64,000 nucleotides of DNA from Marinobacter sp. EhC06 (GCF_001650915.1 NZ_LXYO01000023.1:310001-374000); one strand, 5' to 3'. Shown: positions 9,038-18,336, numbered from the stretch's first letter. Translations and numbers: made by a program. The notes: generated by a model not told the origin, from the sequence alone.

Positions 9038-10101
9038 CAGCGGCTCTCCCGTTCGGCAATGCGAACGCTGATGCCCTCGCTCAGGGACTCGTTGCCACGG
9101 ACCACCACATTCTGGTCCGCTTCAAGACCACTGGTGACCTCTACCCGGCCCTCGAAGCCGGTGCCCAGACGCACCCGCTTCTCGCTCACAGTCCAGGTGT
9201 CTTCGTCCCCCGGTTCGGCGATCCACACAGTGGTTCGTCCTTCGGGATACCGGTTGATAGCATCCCGGGACACCGTCAGGCCACGTTCACCGGTAGTGAC
9301 CCGCAAGACCGCCTGAACCGACATCCCCGGAAGTAGCTTCACGGATTCGGGCTTGATGGCGCGGAGGAGAAAGGTTCGGGACTGGGGATCGTTGACCGGC
9401 ACCAGAACATCGATGGTGGCGCTGCTCAGTGCCTGGTCGTCCTGCACCAGCAGCCGGCTGTTGTCGTCGATGCGTTTGTAGAAGGACTGGGGTACCTGGA
9501 AATCCAGTCGCAGGTTGTCGGTATCCACCAGGGTCAGCAGCTGGTCACCGGGGGTAACCCATTCCCCGAGATCCCGGGAGCGCTGGCTGACCACACCGTC
9601 GAAGGGCGCGGTCACGCGGTGGCGCCCGGCCCGGACTTCCACCTGGCGTCGGGCGGCTTCCAGGCGAGCCAGGGTCGCCTCGCTGGCGGCCACTTCACTT
9701 TCCCGTGCACTGACTTCGGTGGCCGCGATATTGCGGCCTGCGCCGACGGATCTGGCCTCACGCAGCCGACGCCGGGCTTCCTCCAGGCGACTACGGGCCT
9801 CTTCTGCCTCGGCTCTTGCCGCAGCCAACTCCCAGGTGACCAATTCGTCATCCAGCTCGACCAACACATCGCCCCGGGCAACACGATCACCGGTTTCCAC
9901 CCGAACCTCATCCAGCAGGCCGGCAACCGCCGCCGACATGCCGGATACCCGAAGGGCATTCACCGTACCGTTCAGGGTCACTTCCTGAACGATGTCTTCT
10001 GAAGAGACGGTTTCCAGCTGAACACCAGGCAGGTCCTGGGCAGCGGTGAGCACCGGAAACAGGCTGCACACAAACAGAACAACACCCTGCAGGCTCTTCA
10101 T
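9037..10101 (-). CDS. RND efflux membrane fusion protein
   Basis: 354 residues from the ATG at 10101, which places a signal peptide (MKSLQGVVLFVCSLFPVLTAAQ) at the N-terminus. A GTG four codons upstream (10113) is an alternative start with a comparable ribosome site. A lipoyl half (VAGLLDEVRVETGDRVARGD) is followed by an alanine- and arginine-rich coiled-coil hairpin, the second lipoyl half (TAPFDGVVSQRSRDLGEWV), then beta-barrel and membrane-proximal domains. It is the periplasmic adaptor of the pump and is translationally coupled to the permease gene. Confidence 0.9.
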   Translation of the reverse strand: MKSLQGVVLFVCSLFPVLTAAQDLPGVQLETVSSEDIVQEVTLNGTVNALRVSGMSAAVAGLLDEVRVETGDRVARGDVLVELDDELVTWELAAARAEAEEARSRLEEARRRLREARSVGAGRNIAATEVSARESEVAASEATLARLEAARRQVEVRAGRHRVTAPFDGVVSQRSRDLGEWVTPGDQLLTLVDTDNLRLDFQVPQSFYKRIDDNSRLLVQDDQALSSATIDVLVPVNDPQSRTFLLRAIKPESVKLLPGMSVQAVLRVTTGERGLTVSRDAINRYPEGRTTVWIAEPGDEDTWTVSEKRVRLGTGFEGRVEVTSGLEADQNVVVRGNESLSEGISVRIAERESR

Positions 10102-10150
10102 GGGGGTAGCCACGTCCTTTTCTCCAAGATTCACTTCGATGGATGCAATT

Positions 10151-10162
10151 ACTAACCTTAGT
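10151..10162. promoter_or_regulatory. Short palindrome upstream of the efflux operon
   Basis: ACTAACCTTAGT is a perfect inverted repeat of 5-bp arms around CC. It lies 50 bases upstream of the fusion-protein start and 140 bases upstream of the divergent wax ester synthase gene. It could be a repressor operator for the efflux operon, but no regulator gene is adjacent and such a short palindrome can occur by chance. Confidence 0.25.
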
Positions 10163-10301
10163 TCATGGCTTACGAAGGAAAACCCTGTCCGGACCTTGGC
10201 CCGCGTTTGGCCTGGCCGGTGGGGAGAATGCGAACCGGGGTCAATCCCGTTGCCAGCTATCTGCGCTACTATTGTCACAACACCGACAACAAGGACGCCC
10301 T

Positions 10302-11669
10302 GTGAAACCTCTCAGCCCTACGGATCAGCTTTTTCTCTGGCTGGAAAAGCGGCAGCAGCCCATGCACGTGGGCGGTCTTCAGCTGTTTTCTTTTCCCGAC
10401 GACGCACCGGATGATTACGTCGCAAAGCTGGCCGACCGGCTCAGGCAGTACACGAAGGTGACTCCGCCGTTTAACCAGCGTCTGGATTACCGTTTCGGCC
10501 AGCCGGTCTGGGTGGAAGACGAGCACCTGGACCTGGAACACCACTTCCGCTTTGAAGCGCTACCCACACCTGGGCGGGTCAGGGAGCTCTTGTCGTTTGT
10601 CTCGGCGGAACATTCCCATCTGATGGACCGGGAACGTCCCCTGTGGGAATTTCATTTAATTGAGGGGCTGGGGGAGCGGCAGTTTGCGGTGTACATCAAG
10701 GTGCACCATGCCCTGGTGGACGGTGTATCGGCCATGCGGATGGTCACCCAGATGCTGTGCCAGGATACCGGCGAGCGGGACATGCCGCCGATCTGGGCCA
10801 TGCCTCCCCGCCCGGCACGTGACAAGGATGATGGCGGCCCCTCCCTGTGGCGCAGTGTCAGCCATCTGCTGGGCGAATCCGGCAAGCAACTGGGCACCGT
10901 GCCCACCGTGGCCCGGGAACTGCTGCGAACCATCAACGACGCCCGCAAAGACCCGGCCTATTCCTCAATTTTTCACGCACCCCGCAGCATCCTGAACCAG
11001 AAGATCACCGGTTCCCGACGCTTCGCCGCGCAGTCCTATGAGCTCAGCCGGATAAAGGCGGTGTGTAAAATCTACGGAACCACGGTCAATGATGTGGTGA
11101 TGGCCATGTGCGCCACCGCACTGCGCAGCTACCTGATGAACCAGGACGCCCTGCCGGAAAAACCGCTGATCGCCATGGTGCCGGTGTCCCTGCGCAAGGA
11201 TGACAGCTCCGGCGGAAACCAGGTGGGCGTTATCCTCGCCTCGCTGCACACCGACGTCACCAGCCCGGTTACCCGGCTGATGCAGATCCATGAGGATGTT
11301 AAGGCGGCCAAAGACCGCTACGCCCACATGTCTGCGGAAGAAATCATCAACTACACCGCCCTGACCCTGGCGCCGGCAGCGTTCCATCTGCTTACGGGCA
11401 TGGCACCGAAATGGCAGACCTTCAACGTGGTGATTTCCAACGTCCCCGGACCGCGAGAAACTTGCTACTGGAACGGTGCCACGATGGACGGCATGTACCC
11501 GGTCTCCATCGCCATGGACCGCCTGGCCCTGAACATGACCCTGACCAGCTACGGCGACCAGGTGGAATTCGGCCTCATCGGCTGCCGCCGCACGCTACCC
11601 AGCCTGCAGCGGATGCTCGACTACCTCGAAGAAGCCCTGGTCGAACTGGAGACCGCTGCCGGACTGTAA
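10302..11669 (+). CDS. Wax ester synthase / acyl-CoA:diacylglycerol acyltransferase (WS/DGAT)
   Basis: 455 residues from a GTG start at 10302 with AAGGA about 8 bases upstream; earlier in-frame starts lack the PTDQLFLWLEKRQQPMHVGG beginning of the family. It joins acyl-CoA to fatty alcohols (wax esters) or to diacylglycerol for storage lipid. The condensing motif HHALVDG is at residues 135-141, and NVVISNVPGP marks the second conserved block near residue 365. The whole protein is very similar to what I recall of a Marinobacter wax synthase of the same length. It is a single-gene unit divergent from the efflux operon. Confidence 0.95.
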   Translation: MKPLSPTDQLFLWLEKRQQPMHVGGLQLFSFPDDAPDDYVAKLADRLRQYTKVTPPFNQRLDYRFGQPVWVEDEHLDLEHHFRFEALPTPGRVRELLSFVSAEHSHLMDRERPLWEFHLIEGLGERQFAVYIKVHHALVDGVSAMRMVTQMLCQDTGERDMPPIWAMPPRPARDKDDGGPSLWRSVSHLLGESGKQLGTVPTVARELLRTINDARKDPAYSSIFHAPRSILNQKITGSRRFAAQSYELSRIKAVCKIYGTTVNDVVMAMCATALRSYLMNQDALPEKPLIAMVPVSLRKDDSSGGNQVGVILASLHTDVTSPVTRLMQIHEDVKAAKDRYAHMSAEEIINYTALTLAPAAFHLLTGMAPKWQTFNVVISNVPGPRETCYWNGATMDGMYPVSIAMDRLALNMTLTSYGDQVEFGLIGCRRTLPSLQRMLDYLEEALVELETAAGL

Positions 11670-11678
11670 GCAGCTCGA

Positions 11679-12086
11679 TCAGCCGAAGCGGCGCTCTTCG
11701 TTGCGGATGGAAATCTGGTTGTTCAGGGTCCAGAAGTCATACAGCACACCGATCAGGAACAGGCCGCCGGTAAACAGATAGATGATGCCGGTAATCCACT
11801 TGCCCATGTACATCCGATGAATCCCGAACACCCCCAGGAAGGTCAGCAGGATCCAGCTTATGTTGTAGCTGACCTCACCTTCCCGGAACCGAAGATCCGC
11901 CTCCCGGTCCATGGCCGGGATCAGGAACAGGTCGATGATCCAGCCGATGAATAGCAGCCCCAGGGTAAAAAACCAGATGGTGCCGGTAACGGGTTTGCCG
12001 TAGTAAAACCGGTGTGAGCCCAGGAATCCGAAGATCCAGAGCAGGTAGCCGATCAGTTTGCTATGGGTGTCTGGGCGATCTGTCAT
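11679..12086 (-). CDS. TM2-domain membrane protein with two TM2 units
   Basis: 135 residues from ATG 12086, preceded by AAGGATGAG at proper spacing; an ATG 12 bases upstream sits too close to that site. Two copies of the TM2 unit are visible: LLWIFGFLGSHRFYYGKPVTG near residue 14 and LLTFLGVFGIHRMYMGKWITG near residue 80, each followed by a second membrane helix. TM2 proteins are small inner-membrane proteins of unknown role. The gene end lies 9 bases beyond the end of the convergent wax ester synthase gene. Confidence 0.85.
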   Translation of the reverse strand: MTDRPDTHSKLIGYLLWIFGFLGSHRFYYGKPVTGTIWFFTLGLLFIGWIIDLFLIPAMDREADLRFREGEVSYNISWILLTFLGVFGIHRMYMGKWITGIIYLFTGGLFLIGVLYDFWTLNNQISIRNEERRFG

Positions 12087-12159
12087 GTTCGTTCTCATCC
12101 TTCTGGGTTCGTAGCTGATTTACACTATAACCCTAGCCTGCATGTGCTGGGGGCTGGCC

Positions 12160-12244
12160 GGGGGGAAGGAATATTTTCCCTCGGGAAAAACAACTCGCTG
12201 CGCTCAGACATCTTTTTCCTGTCGGGAAAATATTCCTTCCCCCC
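12160..12244. repeat. Core-in-palindrome repeat, copy C
   Basis: Perfect 21-base outer arms (12160-12180 and 12224-12244) flank GGGAAAAA at 12183-12190 and TTTTTCC at 12213-12219. The loop carries CTCGCTGCGCTCAG, which reads GAGCGCAGCGAG on the other strand, a C in the variable triloop position. The core is inverted relative to copy D, 98 bases away. It is upstream of the TM2 gene. The two copies fill most of the 366-base gap between the TM2 gene and the AraC-type gene; nothing else was recognised there. Confidence 0.9.
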
Positions 12245-12341
12245 GTCCGTCGAACCATTGTGGCATAGGAAACGAAAAGCAAATTAAGACAGAGCAATAA
12301 AAAATAAGACGGCAATCTCGTCTGTCAGCAGGGCGTGGGGT

Positions 12342-12414
12342 GGGGCATAAATTTTCAGGGGAAAAAGATGTCTGAGCGAAGCGAGTTGCTTTTTACCCTG
12401 AAAATTTATGCCCC
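12342..12414. repeat. Core-in-palindrome repeat, copy D
   Basis: Perfect 19-base outer arms (12342-12360 and 12396-12414) are rich in A and T and unlike those of any other copy. The inner stem is short (GAAAAA with TTTTT). The loop contains GAGCGAAGCGAG. The repeat ends 39 bases after the stop of the AraC-type gene (minus strand), in the position of a 3' end structure. Confidence 0.9.
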
Positions 12415-12452
12415 GCCCTGCGACCACGCTCCAAACCAGGAGGCCCCAAAAA

Positions 12453-13559
12453 TCAGGGACCAACCTCCGGAGCAGGATCCGGCCCACCCTCGCGAAACTC
12501 GCTGGCCGACTTCCCGGTCCACTTCCGGAAGGCCCGGCTGAAGTTGGAAAGGTCCGCATAGCCCAGCTCGTAGGCAATCTCGCTGACCGATTGGTTTGTA
12601 TACCGGAGCAACTGGATCGCCCGGTCTTTCAGTACAGATTCGACAATTTCCCGATAGCTGGTATCCCGGTCCGCCAGCCGGCGTTTCAGGGTTCGGGACG
12701 AGACGCAGAAACGCTCGGCCATGGCTTCCAGTGACGGCAAGGGGCCCGGCATCATCCGGAGCATATTGCGGATCGCCAGGACGATGTCACCCTGTTCCTT
12801 CAGGGCCTTTTGCAGCTCGAACTCGCACTGGTCACGGGCCATACGGGAGGCTTCGGCATCGGCCAGACGCATGCGCACATTGAGAAGCTCCCGAGGGAAC
12901 ACCATCATTTCGTCGGGCTGGCCGTACTCGAACCGAACCGGAAGCTGGTCGGCAAACCGCTGGTACCAGGGCGGCTCCGGAGCACTCAGGCGAACGGTGA
13001 CACCTGGCAGTTTGCCGTCTTCCAGGGCAAAGCCGTGTTTGGCCGCGTCCTCCCGGTCCAGGAGCTGTTCGGTCAGCAGGATCAGGGTGGCGCTGACGGT
13101 CTCGGCCAGAAACGGATAAAGGCCGGGCACTTCGAATTCGGTGCAGAGTTTTACCAGCACCTGATCCCCCGCTTCGGACTGGCTCATACTGAGAAACGGC
13201 ACCCGCAGATGCAGGTATCGGCGCACAGAATCCAGGGCATCGGCGAAAGTGGGGCTGGTGAGGGCCGCGAAGCCCAGGGTCCCGTGGATTGTCAGCCGCA
13301 ACTCCCGGGCCAGCATAAAGCTGAGACCATCCTGACCGGCCAGGTTCACTGCCCGCTTGGCCATGATGATGGCATCGGTGACAAACACCCGGCTGTCGTT
13401 GGACTTGAGATCGTCCGGGGTGAAATCCAGGCCTTCAAAGAGTAGCCGGTCGTTATAGCCCAGTTGCCGGACGGTCTCGGCCAGAACCCGCAGGTAAGCG
13501 CCCGGCACCAGGAACAATCCCAGCATCTGCCGTTCTTTGTCCGGACCAGTTGCGCTCAT
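12453..13559 (-). CDS. AraC-family transcriptional regulator
   Basis: 368 residues from ATG 13559, six bases after AAGGA. The N-terminal two thirds resemble the arabinose-binding-like domain (PF12625) found in OruR-type regulators (GTLGFAALTSPTFADAL near residue 90). The last hundred residues hold the two helix-turn-helix units: MAERFCVSSRTLKRRLAD and SVSEIAYELGYADLSNFSRA followed by FRKWTGKSASEFR. It probably binds a small lipid or amino-acid-related ligand, which the sequence does not identify. It is divergent from the PF10118 hydrolase gene across 225 bases and may regulate it. Confidence 0.9.
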   Translation of the reverse strand: MSATGPDKERQMLGLFLVPGAYLRVLAETVRQLGYNDRLLFEGLDFTPDDLKSNDSRVFVTDAIIMAKRAVNLAGQDGLSFMLARELRLTIHGTLGFAALTSPTFADALDSVRRYLHLRVPFLSMSQSEAGDQVLVKLCTEFEVPGLYPFLAETVSATLILLTEQLLDREDAAKHGFALEDGKLPGVTVRLSAPEPPWYQRFADQLPVRFEYGQPDEMMVFPRELLNVRMRLADAEASRMARDQCEFELQKALKEQGDIVLAIRNMLRMMPGPLPSLEAMAERFCVSSRTLKRRLADRDTSYREIVESVLKDRAIQLLRYTNQSVSEIAYELGYADLSNFSRAFRKWTGKSASEFREGGPDPAPEVGP

Positions 13560-13784
13560 TGGCAATCCTTATTATTGAGTTGGCTGTAGCACTTCAGCTG
13601 ACTCTATCAGATGCCTCCCGCCGGAACAGTGGGGCCCGGCACACCCGGGTCGCCGTCAGCATGGCCAATCAATTTCCAGCCCGTGTCCCATCCTGATCGA
13701 CCACCGTCCCCTTTGCGCATTCCTGCCAGACATTGACTGCCCCACACTGGAGCCATGACATCAGCCAGAGTGAGGAGTACGCAG

Positions 13785-14690
13785 ATGCTGAGCAGCAAAA
13801 CCGCAGAAAAGAAGACGGCTCCGGTCAACAGAGCCTCCAACACACCCGACAACGTCACCATCGCAGCCCAGCGCATGGGGTTTGAGTTCGGTGAGCAGGT
13901 GCCCCGTTACTGGGTCGATAACAGCTACACCATCAGCCACATCATGAATGCGCTCTCGGTCCTGTTTCCGCAGGGCGAGCAGTTCTTCGTGGATTCGGTA
14001 AGAGCGTTCCGGGACCAGATCTCAGATCCCAAGCTGAAGGAAGAGATACGCGGGTTCATCGGCCAGGAGGCGATGCACTCCCTGGAGCACATCGCTATGA
14101 ACCAGCACGTTCGCGACCAGGGCATGCCGGTGGAAGAACTGGAAAAACACCTGGAAGTGGTTCTGGGAATCGCAAAGAAACTGCCCAAACGCCACCAATT
14201 GGCCATCACCTGTGCGCTGGAACACCTGACCGCCATGATGGCCGACATGTTGCTGGAGCGTGACGATGTGCGCCAGGACATGGATGAATCCATGCGTCCG
14301 CTGTGGGTTTGGCACGCGATTGAAGAAACCGAGCACAAGGCGGTTGCCTACGATGTGTTCCAGGCGGCGGGCGGCACCTATGCCGAGAGGGCCTTTTATC
14401 TCATGTTCAGCACCGCCGCACTGGGCGTGATGAGCACCTATTTCACCAGCCGGATGATGCTGAACGACCGCAAGAACTTCTCTTTGAAAGACACCGCCAC
14501 CGGTCTGTGGCGACTCTGGGGCGTAAACGGCACCTTCTCAAGCCTGATTCCCACATGGCTGGAGTATTTCAAACCCGGCTTCCACCCCTGGGATCACGAC
14601 AACAGCGACCTGATTGCCCGTTTCAAGGAAGAAATTCAGTCACACATCGCACCGCAGTATCAGAAGGGTAATCGCCGAACTCTGCAGTAA
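13785..14690 (+). CDS. PF10118-type metal-dependent hydrolase
   Basis: 301 residues from ATG 13785, which has AGGAG eight bases upstream. The protein is helical and ferritin-like in its motifs, with spaced Glu/His clusters: FIGQEAMHSLEH near residue 100, ALEHLTAMMADML near residue 145 and WHAIEETEHKAVAYD near residue 180. These match the family annotated as predicted metal-dependent hydrolases, whose reaction is not established; the Glu/His pattern suggests a di-iron centre. It is divergent from the AraC-type regulator and ends just before repeat copy E. Confidence 0.85.
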   Translation: MLSSKTAEKKTAPVNRASNTPDNVTIAAQRMGFEFGEQVPRYWVDNSYTISHIMNALSVLFPQGEQFFVDSVRAFRDQISDPKLKEEIRGFIGQEAMHSLEHIAMNQHVRDQGMPVEELEKHLEVVLGIAKKLPKRHQLAITCALEHLTAMMADMLLERDDVRQDMDESMRPLWVWHAIEETEHKAVAYDVFQAAGGTYAERAFYLMFSTAALGVMSTYFTSRMMLNDRKNFSLKDTATGLWRLWGVNGTFSSLIPTWLEYFKPGFHPWDHDNSDLIARFKEEIQSHIAPQYQKGNRRTLQ

Positions 14691-14714
14691 TCTTCGGAGT
14701 TACGCGGACAAGCA

Positions 14715-14792
14715 GGTGGGGAGGCCTTTGTTCCGGGAAAAACAACTCGCTGCGCTCAGACATCTTTTTCCCTGCACAAAGGCCTCCCCACC
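14715..14792. repeat. Core-in-palindrome repeat, copy E
   Basis: Perfect 17-base outer arms (14715-14731 and 14776-14792) flank GGGAAAAA at 14735-14742 and TTTTTCCC at 14765-14772. The loop is the same as in copy C, with the C variant of the triloop. It lies between the converging ends of the hydrolase gene (14690) and the amidotransferase gene (14819). Confidence 0.9.
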
Positions 14793-14818
14793 CACTCATC
14801 CGCTTGATCTGGCCAAGG

Positions 14819-15604
14819 TCAGACGCCCGTTATGGCAACTCCAGATCGAATGACTTCTCCTTTCTTCCATAACCGCCATTCGCCCGGCTGGTAGACATCC
14901 CATTTTTCATCTGTAGTCAGCGGTTCGGTCACGATCACGCTGACAATGTCGTTCGGCGTGGTCTCCGATTCAAAGTCCACCGTCACGTCCGCGTCTTTCA
15001 AACGGGCGGGACCAAACGGCGCCCTTCTGGTAATGCTGGCCATTTTGGTGGTGCAGTAGGTGAATAGCCAGTCGCCGTTGCTCAGCAGGAGGTTGAACAC
15101 GCCCTGGCTGGCGTAAGCCTTCGACAAGCGCACCAACCGATCGGTGATGTCGTCGGTGGGGGTGTTCCGGTCACAATGGCTGCGCAGGTGGTTGAGGATA
15201 TCGCAGAACAGGGCTTCGCTGTCGGTGGTTCCGACCGGCTCGTAGAACCCCGGAGTCGAACGGAAGCCGGAGAGCTGGCCGTTGTGGGCGAACACCCAGT
15301 AACGGCCCCAGAGTTCGCGCATGAAAGGGTGGGTGTTGGCCAGGCAGATGTCGCCGACGTTGGCCTGGCGAATGTGGCAGATGGCCACTTCGCTTTTGAT
15401 CGGGTGGGTCTGGACGACTTCTGCGATTCGGGAACTGGCGCTGGCATCGGCGTCGTGGAAGGCCCGGACGCCTTTGCCTTCGTAGAAGGCCACTCCCCAG
15501 CCGTCCTTGTGGGGGCCGGTCTGCCCACCCCGACGGGTCAGGCCGGTGAAACTGAAACACAGGTCAGTCGGCGTATTGGCGCTCATGGCCAGCAGTTCAC
15601 ACAT
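14819..15604 (-). CDS. Class II glutamine amidotransferase, YafJ-like
   Basis: 261 residues beginning MCELLAMSANTP, so Cys2 becomes the catalytic N-terminal nucleophile after Met removal. GPHKDGWGVAFYEG, HIRQANVGDICLANTHPF and FAHNGQLSGF are the conserved parts of an Ntn-type glutaminase domain. There is no synthetase domain, as in E. coli YafJ, so the acceptor of the released ammonia is unknown. It shares its 3' intergenic region and repeat E with the convergent hydrolase gene. Confidence 0.88.
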   Translation of the reverse strand: MCELLAMSANTPTDLCFSFTGLTRRGGQTGPHKDGWGVAFYEGKGVRAFHDADASASSRIAEVVQTHPIKSEVAICHIRQANVGDICLANTHPFMRELWGRYWVFAHNGQLSGFRSTPGFYEPVGTTDSEALFCDILNHLRSHCDRNTPTDDITDRLVRLSKAYASQGVFNLLLSNGDWLFTYCTTKMASITRRAPFGPARLKDADVTVDFESETTPNDIVSVIVTEPLTTDEKWDVYQPGEWRLWKKGEVIRSGVAITGV

Positions 15605-15652
15605 GGGCTACTTCAATCTTGCAGGAGAATGACTGTCTCAAGAATACCGGAA

Positions 15653-16753
15653 TCAGCCGGCTTCGACAGTCAGAATCTCAAGCTGACGGGGGTTATGGCC
15701 AGCCCCTACAACCCGATTCCGCCCCGCTCGCTTGCCACTGTATAGCCACCGATCGGCAACCCGGAACAGGCTTTCGGCCTCGCGACCATGGTCTGGCCAC
15801 TGGGCAATCCCGAAGGAGGCGGTTACCCGGATGCGGGCATCGCCATAGGGCAGCTCCCGATCAGAGATCCGCTGGCGCAGCTCGTCCATCAGGACAAACG
15901 CATCGGCCGGCTTCACATCCCTCAGGATCAGGCCGAACTCCTCACCACCCAGGCGGCCGACAAAATCGGTGCTTCTCAGCCGTTCGGTCAGGCATCGGCT
16001 GATGTTCTTCAGAACAAAGTCTCCTGCCTCATGGCCCAGGGTGTCGTTAACGACCTTGAAGTGGTCAATGTCCATCACCACCAGGGCAAAACCGGCTCCA
16101 CTGCGATCGCACTCGGCAATGGTGCGATTCAACGTACCCTGGAAGTTGCTGCGATTGGCGAGGCCGGTCAGTGCGTCAGTCTGGGCCATGTCCACCAGGC
16201 GCTGCTCGGACTCTTCGCGGCGCACCTCATACAGGTGAATGAAGGCCAGCATCAGTGCACCGCACAACACCATGTTGAGCAGATCGATCATCGCGTGGGG
16301 GCTGCCGACCTGACCAAGGTGAATGTAATAGATAACGCCCCCGACGAGCATGAAGGGTGCGCTGAGAATCATGCCTTCTTTCTTGCCAAGCAACAGGTAG
16401 GCGAGAACCGGCATCATCAGCACCCAGACGAAAGCGGACACCGAGGCTTCCGGTAACAGCATGATCACCAGGAAGAACGCGAACAAAGGCACCAGATAGG
16501 CATAGACCCACTGCTGCAGATGAGGAGTGGATTTCAGGCGCCAGACGCCGAAAAAAAGCAAAGTGCTGGCAAACAGCTCAGCAACCGCCACCCAGGGGTA
16601 GCCATTGAGAAACTGCAGGCAAGCAAAAATCACCAGAGCCGAGCCGGTGATCAGAAAAAGCAGCCGCATCAGTGAGCGGCGATGGCTGTCGCGCAGACCC
16701 GAGCGACTCTGTTCCAGAGTGGCCCCCAGGTCAGAATGGTGAGGCGTATTCAT
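15653..16753 (-). CDS. Membrane-bound diguanylate cyclase (GGDEF)
   Basis: 366 residues from ATG 16753, preceded by AAGGAAGAG. About five to six membrane helices (residues 30-175) are followed by a GGDEF domain starting near residue 190 (TDALTGLANR). The active-site signature is GGEEF at 269-273, and RSTD at 260-263 is the inhibitory I-site, so the enzyme should make c-di-GMP and be subject to product inhibition. The N-terminal membrane part fits no sensor domain that I can name. Confidence 0.93.
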   Translation of the reverse strand: MNTPHHSDLGATLEQSRSGLRDSHRRSLMRLLFLITGSALVIFACLQFLNGYPWVAVAELFASTLLFFGVWRLKSTPHLQQWVYAYLVPLFAFFLVIMLLPEASVSAFVWVLMMPVLAYLLLGKKEGMILSAPFMLVGGVIYYIHLGQVGSPHAMIDLLNMVLCGALMLAFIHLYEVRREESEQRLVDMAQTDALTGLANRSNFQGTLNRTIAECDRSGAGFALVVMDIDHFKVVNDTLGHEAGDFVLKNISRCLTERLRSTDFVGRLGGEEFGLILRDVKPADAFVLMDELRQRISDRELPYGDARIRVTASFGIAQWPDHGREAESLFRVADRWLYSGKRAGRNRVVGAGHNPRQLEILTVEAG

Positions 16754-16854
16754 GCTGACTCTTCCTTGGATCAGCCTCCGAGTATAGCCCCGAAAAACTG
16801 TTTGTAAAACGTACAGCGAGCCCAAGCTTCAGGCCCGCCGCACGCATCGAGTCT

Positions 16855-17670
16855 TCAGATATAGAGGTTCTTGCGGGAGAAACGCTCCACCAGCGGCTGG
16901 TAAGCAGAACCCAGCAGGCGGTTGATCGCGTCAATACCCCAGGCGTCCGGGCCTACCAGAATACGGGACTCATTCTTGAGGATGCCTTTTACAATGGTTT
17001 CTGCGGCTTTCTCGGGCGTGGTCATGGCGAGTTTATCGAAACCTTTACGCTGGGCGACCGCGTTCTCGGACTTGCCCATGCGCGCTGCATTGGCAATGTT
17101 GGTGCGGATGCCACCAGGGTGCACGCAGCTTACTGCCACCAGCTGGTTCTCCAGCTTCATTTCCTGGCGCAGGGCTTCGGTGAATCCGCGCACCGCAAAC
17201 TTGGCGGCGTTGTAGGCGCTCTGCTTGGGCACTCCGATCAGGCCAAACACACTGGACACGTTCACCACATGGCCATCGCCCGAGGCAATCAGATGGGGCA
17301 GGAACGCCCGTGTGCCGTGGGCAACGCCCCAGAAATCAATGTCCATGACCCATTTGAAGTCTTCGTCGGTCATCTCACGCACCGTGGCAGACAGGGCAAC
17401 GCCCGCGTTGTTGATGACCAGATTGACCTGACCGAAATCTTTCACAACCTCCTCGGCATGGGCAAAGATGGCATCACGATCAGACACATCCAGCCGGTAG
17501 GTCTTTACATCGGCGTTGTTAAGCGCTTCCGCGGTTTCCGCAAGGCCTGCCTCATTGACGTCAGACAGCGCCAGCCGGCAGCCCCGGTCCGCCAGCGATC
17601 TGGCGAGCGCGCGGCCGATACCCGAACCGGCACCGGTAACAACGGCAACTTTGTTCTTCAGATTTTTCAT
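16855..17670 (-). CDS. Short-chain dehydrogenase/reductase
   Basis: 271 residues from ATG 17670. The Rossmann motif TGAGSGIGRALA lies near residue 12, NNAG near residue 90, the catalytic Ser in NVSSVFG near residue 140, and YNAAK with the catalytic Tyr and Lys near residue 153. It is a classical NAD(P)-dependent SDR. The C-terminal extension with membrane-association character (AINRLLGSAYQPLVERFSRK) resembles SDRs acting on lipids or long-chain alcohols and aldehydes; that substrate is inference. Confidence 0.9.
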   Translation of the reverse strand: MKNLKNKVAVVTGAGSGIGRALARSLADRGCRLALSDVNEAGLAETAEALNNADVKTYRLDVSDRDAIFAHAEEVVKDFGQVNLVINNAGVALSATVREMTDEDFKWVMDIDFWGVAHGTRAFLPHLIASGDGHVVNVSSVFGLIGVPKQSAYNAAKFAVRGFTEALRQEMKLENQLVAVSCVHPGGIRTNIANAARMGKSENAVAQRKGFDKLAMTTPEKAAETIVKGILKNESRILVGPDAWGIDAINRLLGSAYQPLVERFSRKNLYI

Positions 17671-17781
17671 GGTCACAGACCTCTTAATTGTAGGCACATC
17701 AATTAAAGCAGATACTCTAACAATTGCCTGCTGGCGGGATATGGCTTTAGTGAACCAGGCCACATGGCATTCCGGCCACCC

Positions 17782-17811
17782 TCTGACGGGGCACCCGGTT
17801 TCCGGTACAAT
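17782..17811 (+). promoter_or_regulatory. Candidate sigma70 promoter for the nfeD-SPFH pair
   Basis: TCTGAC at 17782-17787 and TACAAT at 17806-17811 are separated by 18 bases. The expected transcript would start near 17818 and carry an 8-bp hairpin (GGCCGGTG at 17823-17830 with CACCGGCC at 17836-17843) in a leader of about 60 bases before the NfeD start. Confidence 0.4.
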
Positions 17812-17875
17812 CCGTTGCCGTTGGCCGGTGCGCGACACCGGCCCTCTACCTCCCCCGAACCTGTGGATTTTCTGT

Positions 17876-18334
17876 ATGGAATGGAGTCTTACGCATTTCT
17901 GGCTGATCCTGGCCTTGGTGCTGAGCCTGGCTGAACTGGCCTCTGGTGTCCTGTTACTTCTGGCGCTGGGCATTGCGGCCGCGCTGACCGCGCTTCTGGC
18001 CTTTCTGGGCGTACCATTCGAATGGCAGCTGGCCGGTATGGGGCTGTTCTCGGGAATCCTGGTGCCTGTCGCCATTCGCTGGATCCGGCCGCGCTTCTCA
18101 CCGAAGGGCGTCGCTTATGGCACAACCGGTACGGGCGTGGAGCAGGGCCGGCGTTACCAGACCCTGAAGCGGGATTTCGACGGTGCCACGGGCATCAAGG
18201 TCAATGGCGATTTCTATCGCCTGCGAGTGACTGACACCGGAGAAACCGACCTTCCGGAAGGAACCGACGTCATTTTCAAACAGTTTGACGGCACGACCGC
18301 CGTTGTTGAGACGATCACACACAAGGAACAGTAA
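17876..18334 (+). CDS. NfeD-family membrane protein
   Basis: 152 residues from ATG 17876; the ribosome site is weak. Three or so membrane helices (residues 5-70) are followed by an OB-fold domain (GATGIKVNGDFYRLRVTD), the layout of short NfeD proteins such as E. coli YbbK's partner. NfeD proteins act with SPFH scaffold proteins, and the SPFH gene starts 3 bases after this stop. Confidence 0.88.
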   Translation: MEWSLTHFWLILALVLSLAELASGVLLLLALGIAAALTALLAFLGVPFEWQLAGMGLFSGILVPVAIRWIRPRFSPKGVAYGTTGTGVEQGRRYQTLKRDFDGATGIKVNGDFYRLRVTDTGETDLPEGTDVIFKQFDGTTAVVETITHKEQ

Positions 18335-18336
18335 GC

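Noticed and set aside
7790..9316. Open frame of 508 codons on the plus strand within the RND genes
   Set aside because: It is opposite to two well-supported genes, has the composition of an antisense shadow in G+C-rich DNA, and resembles no protein.
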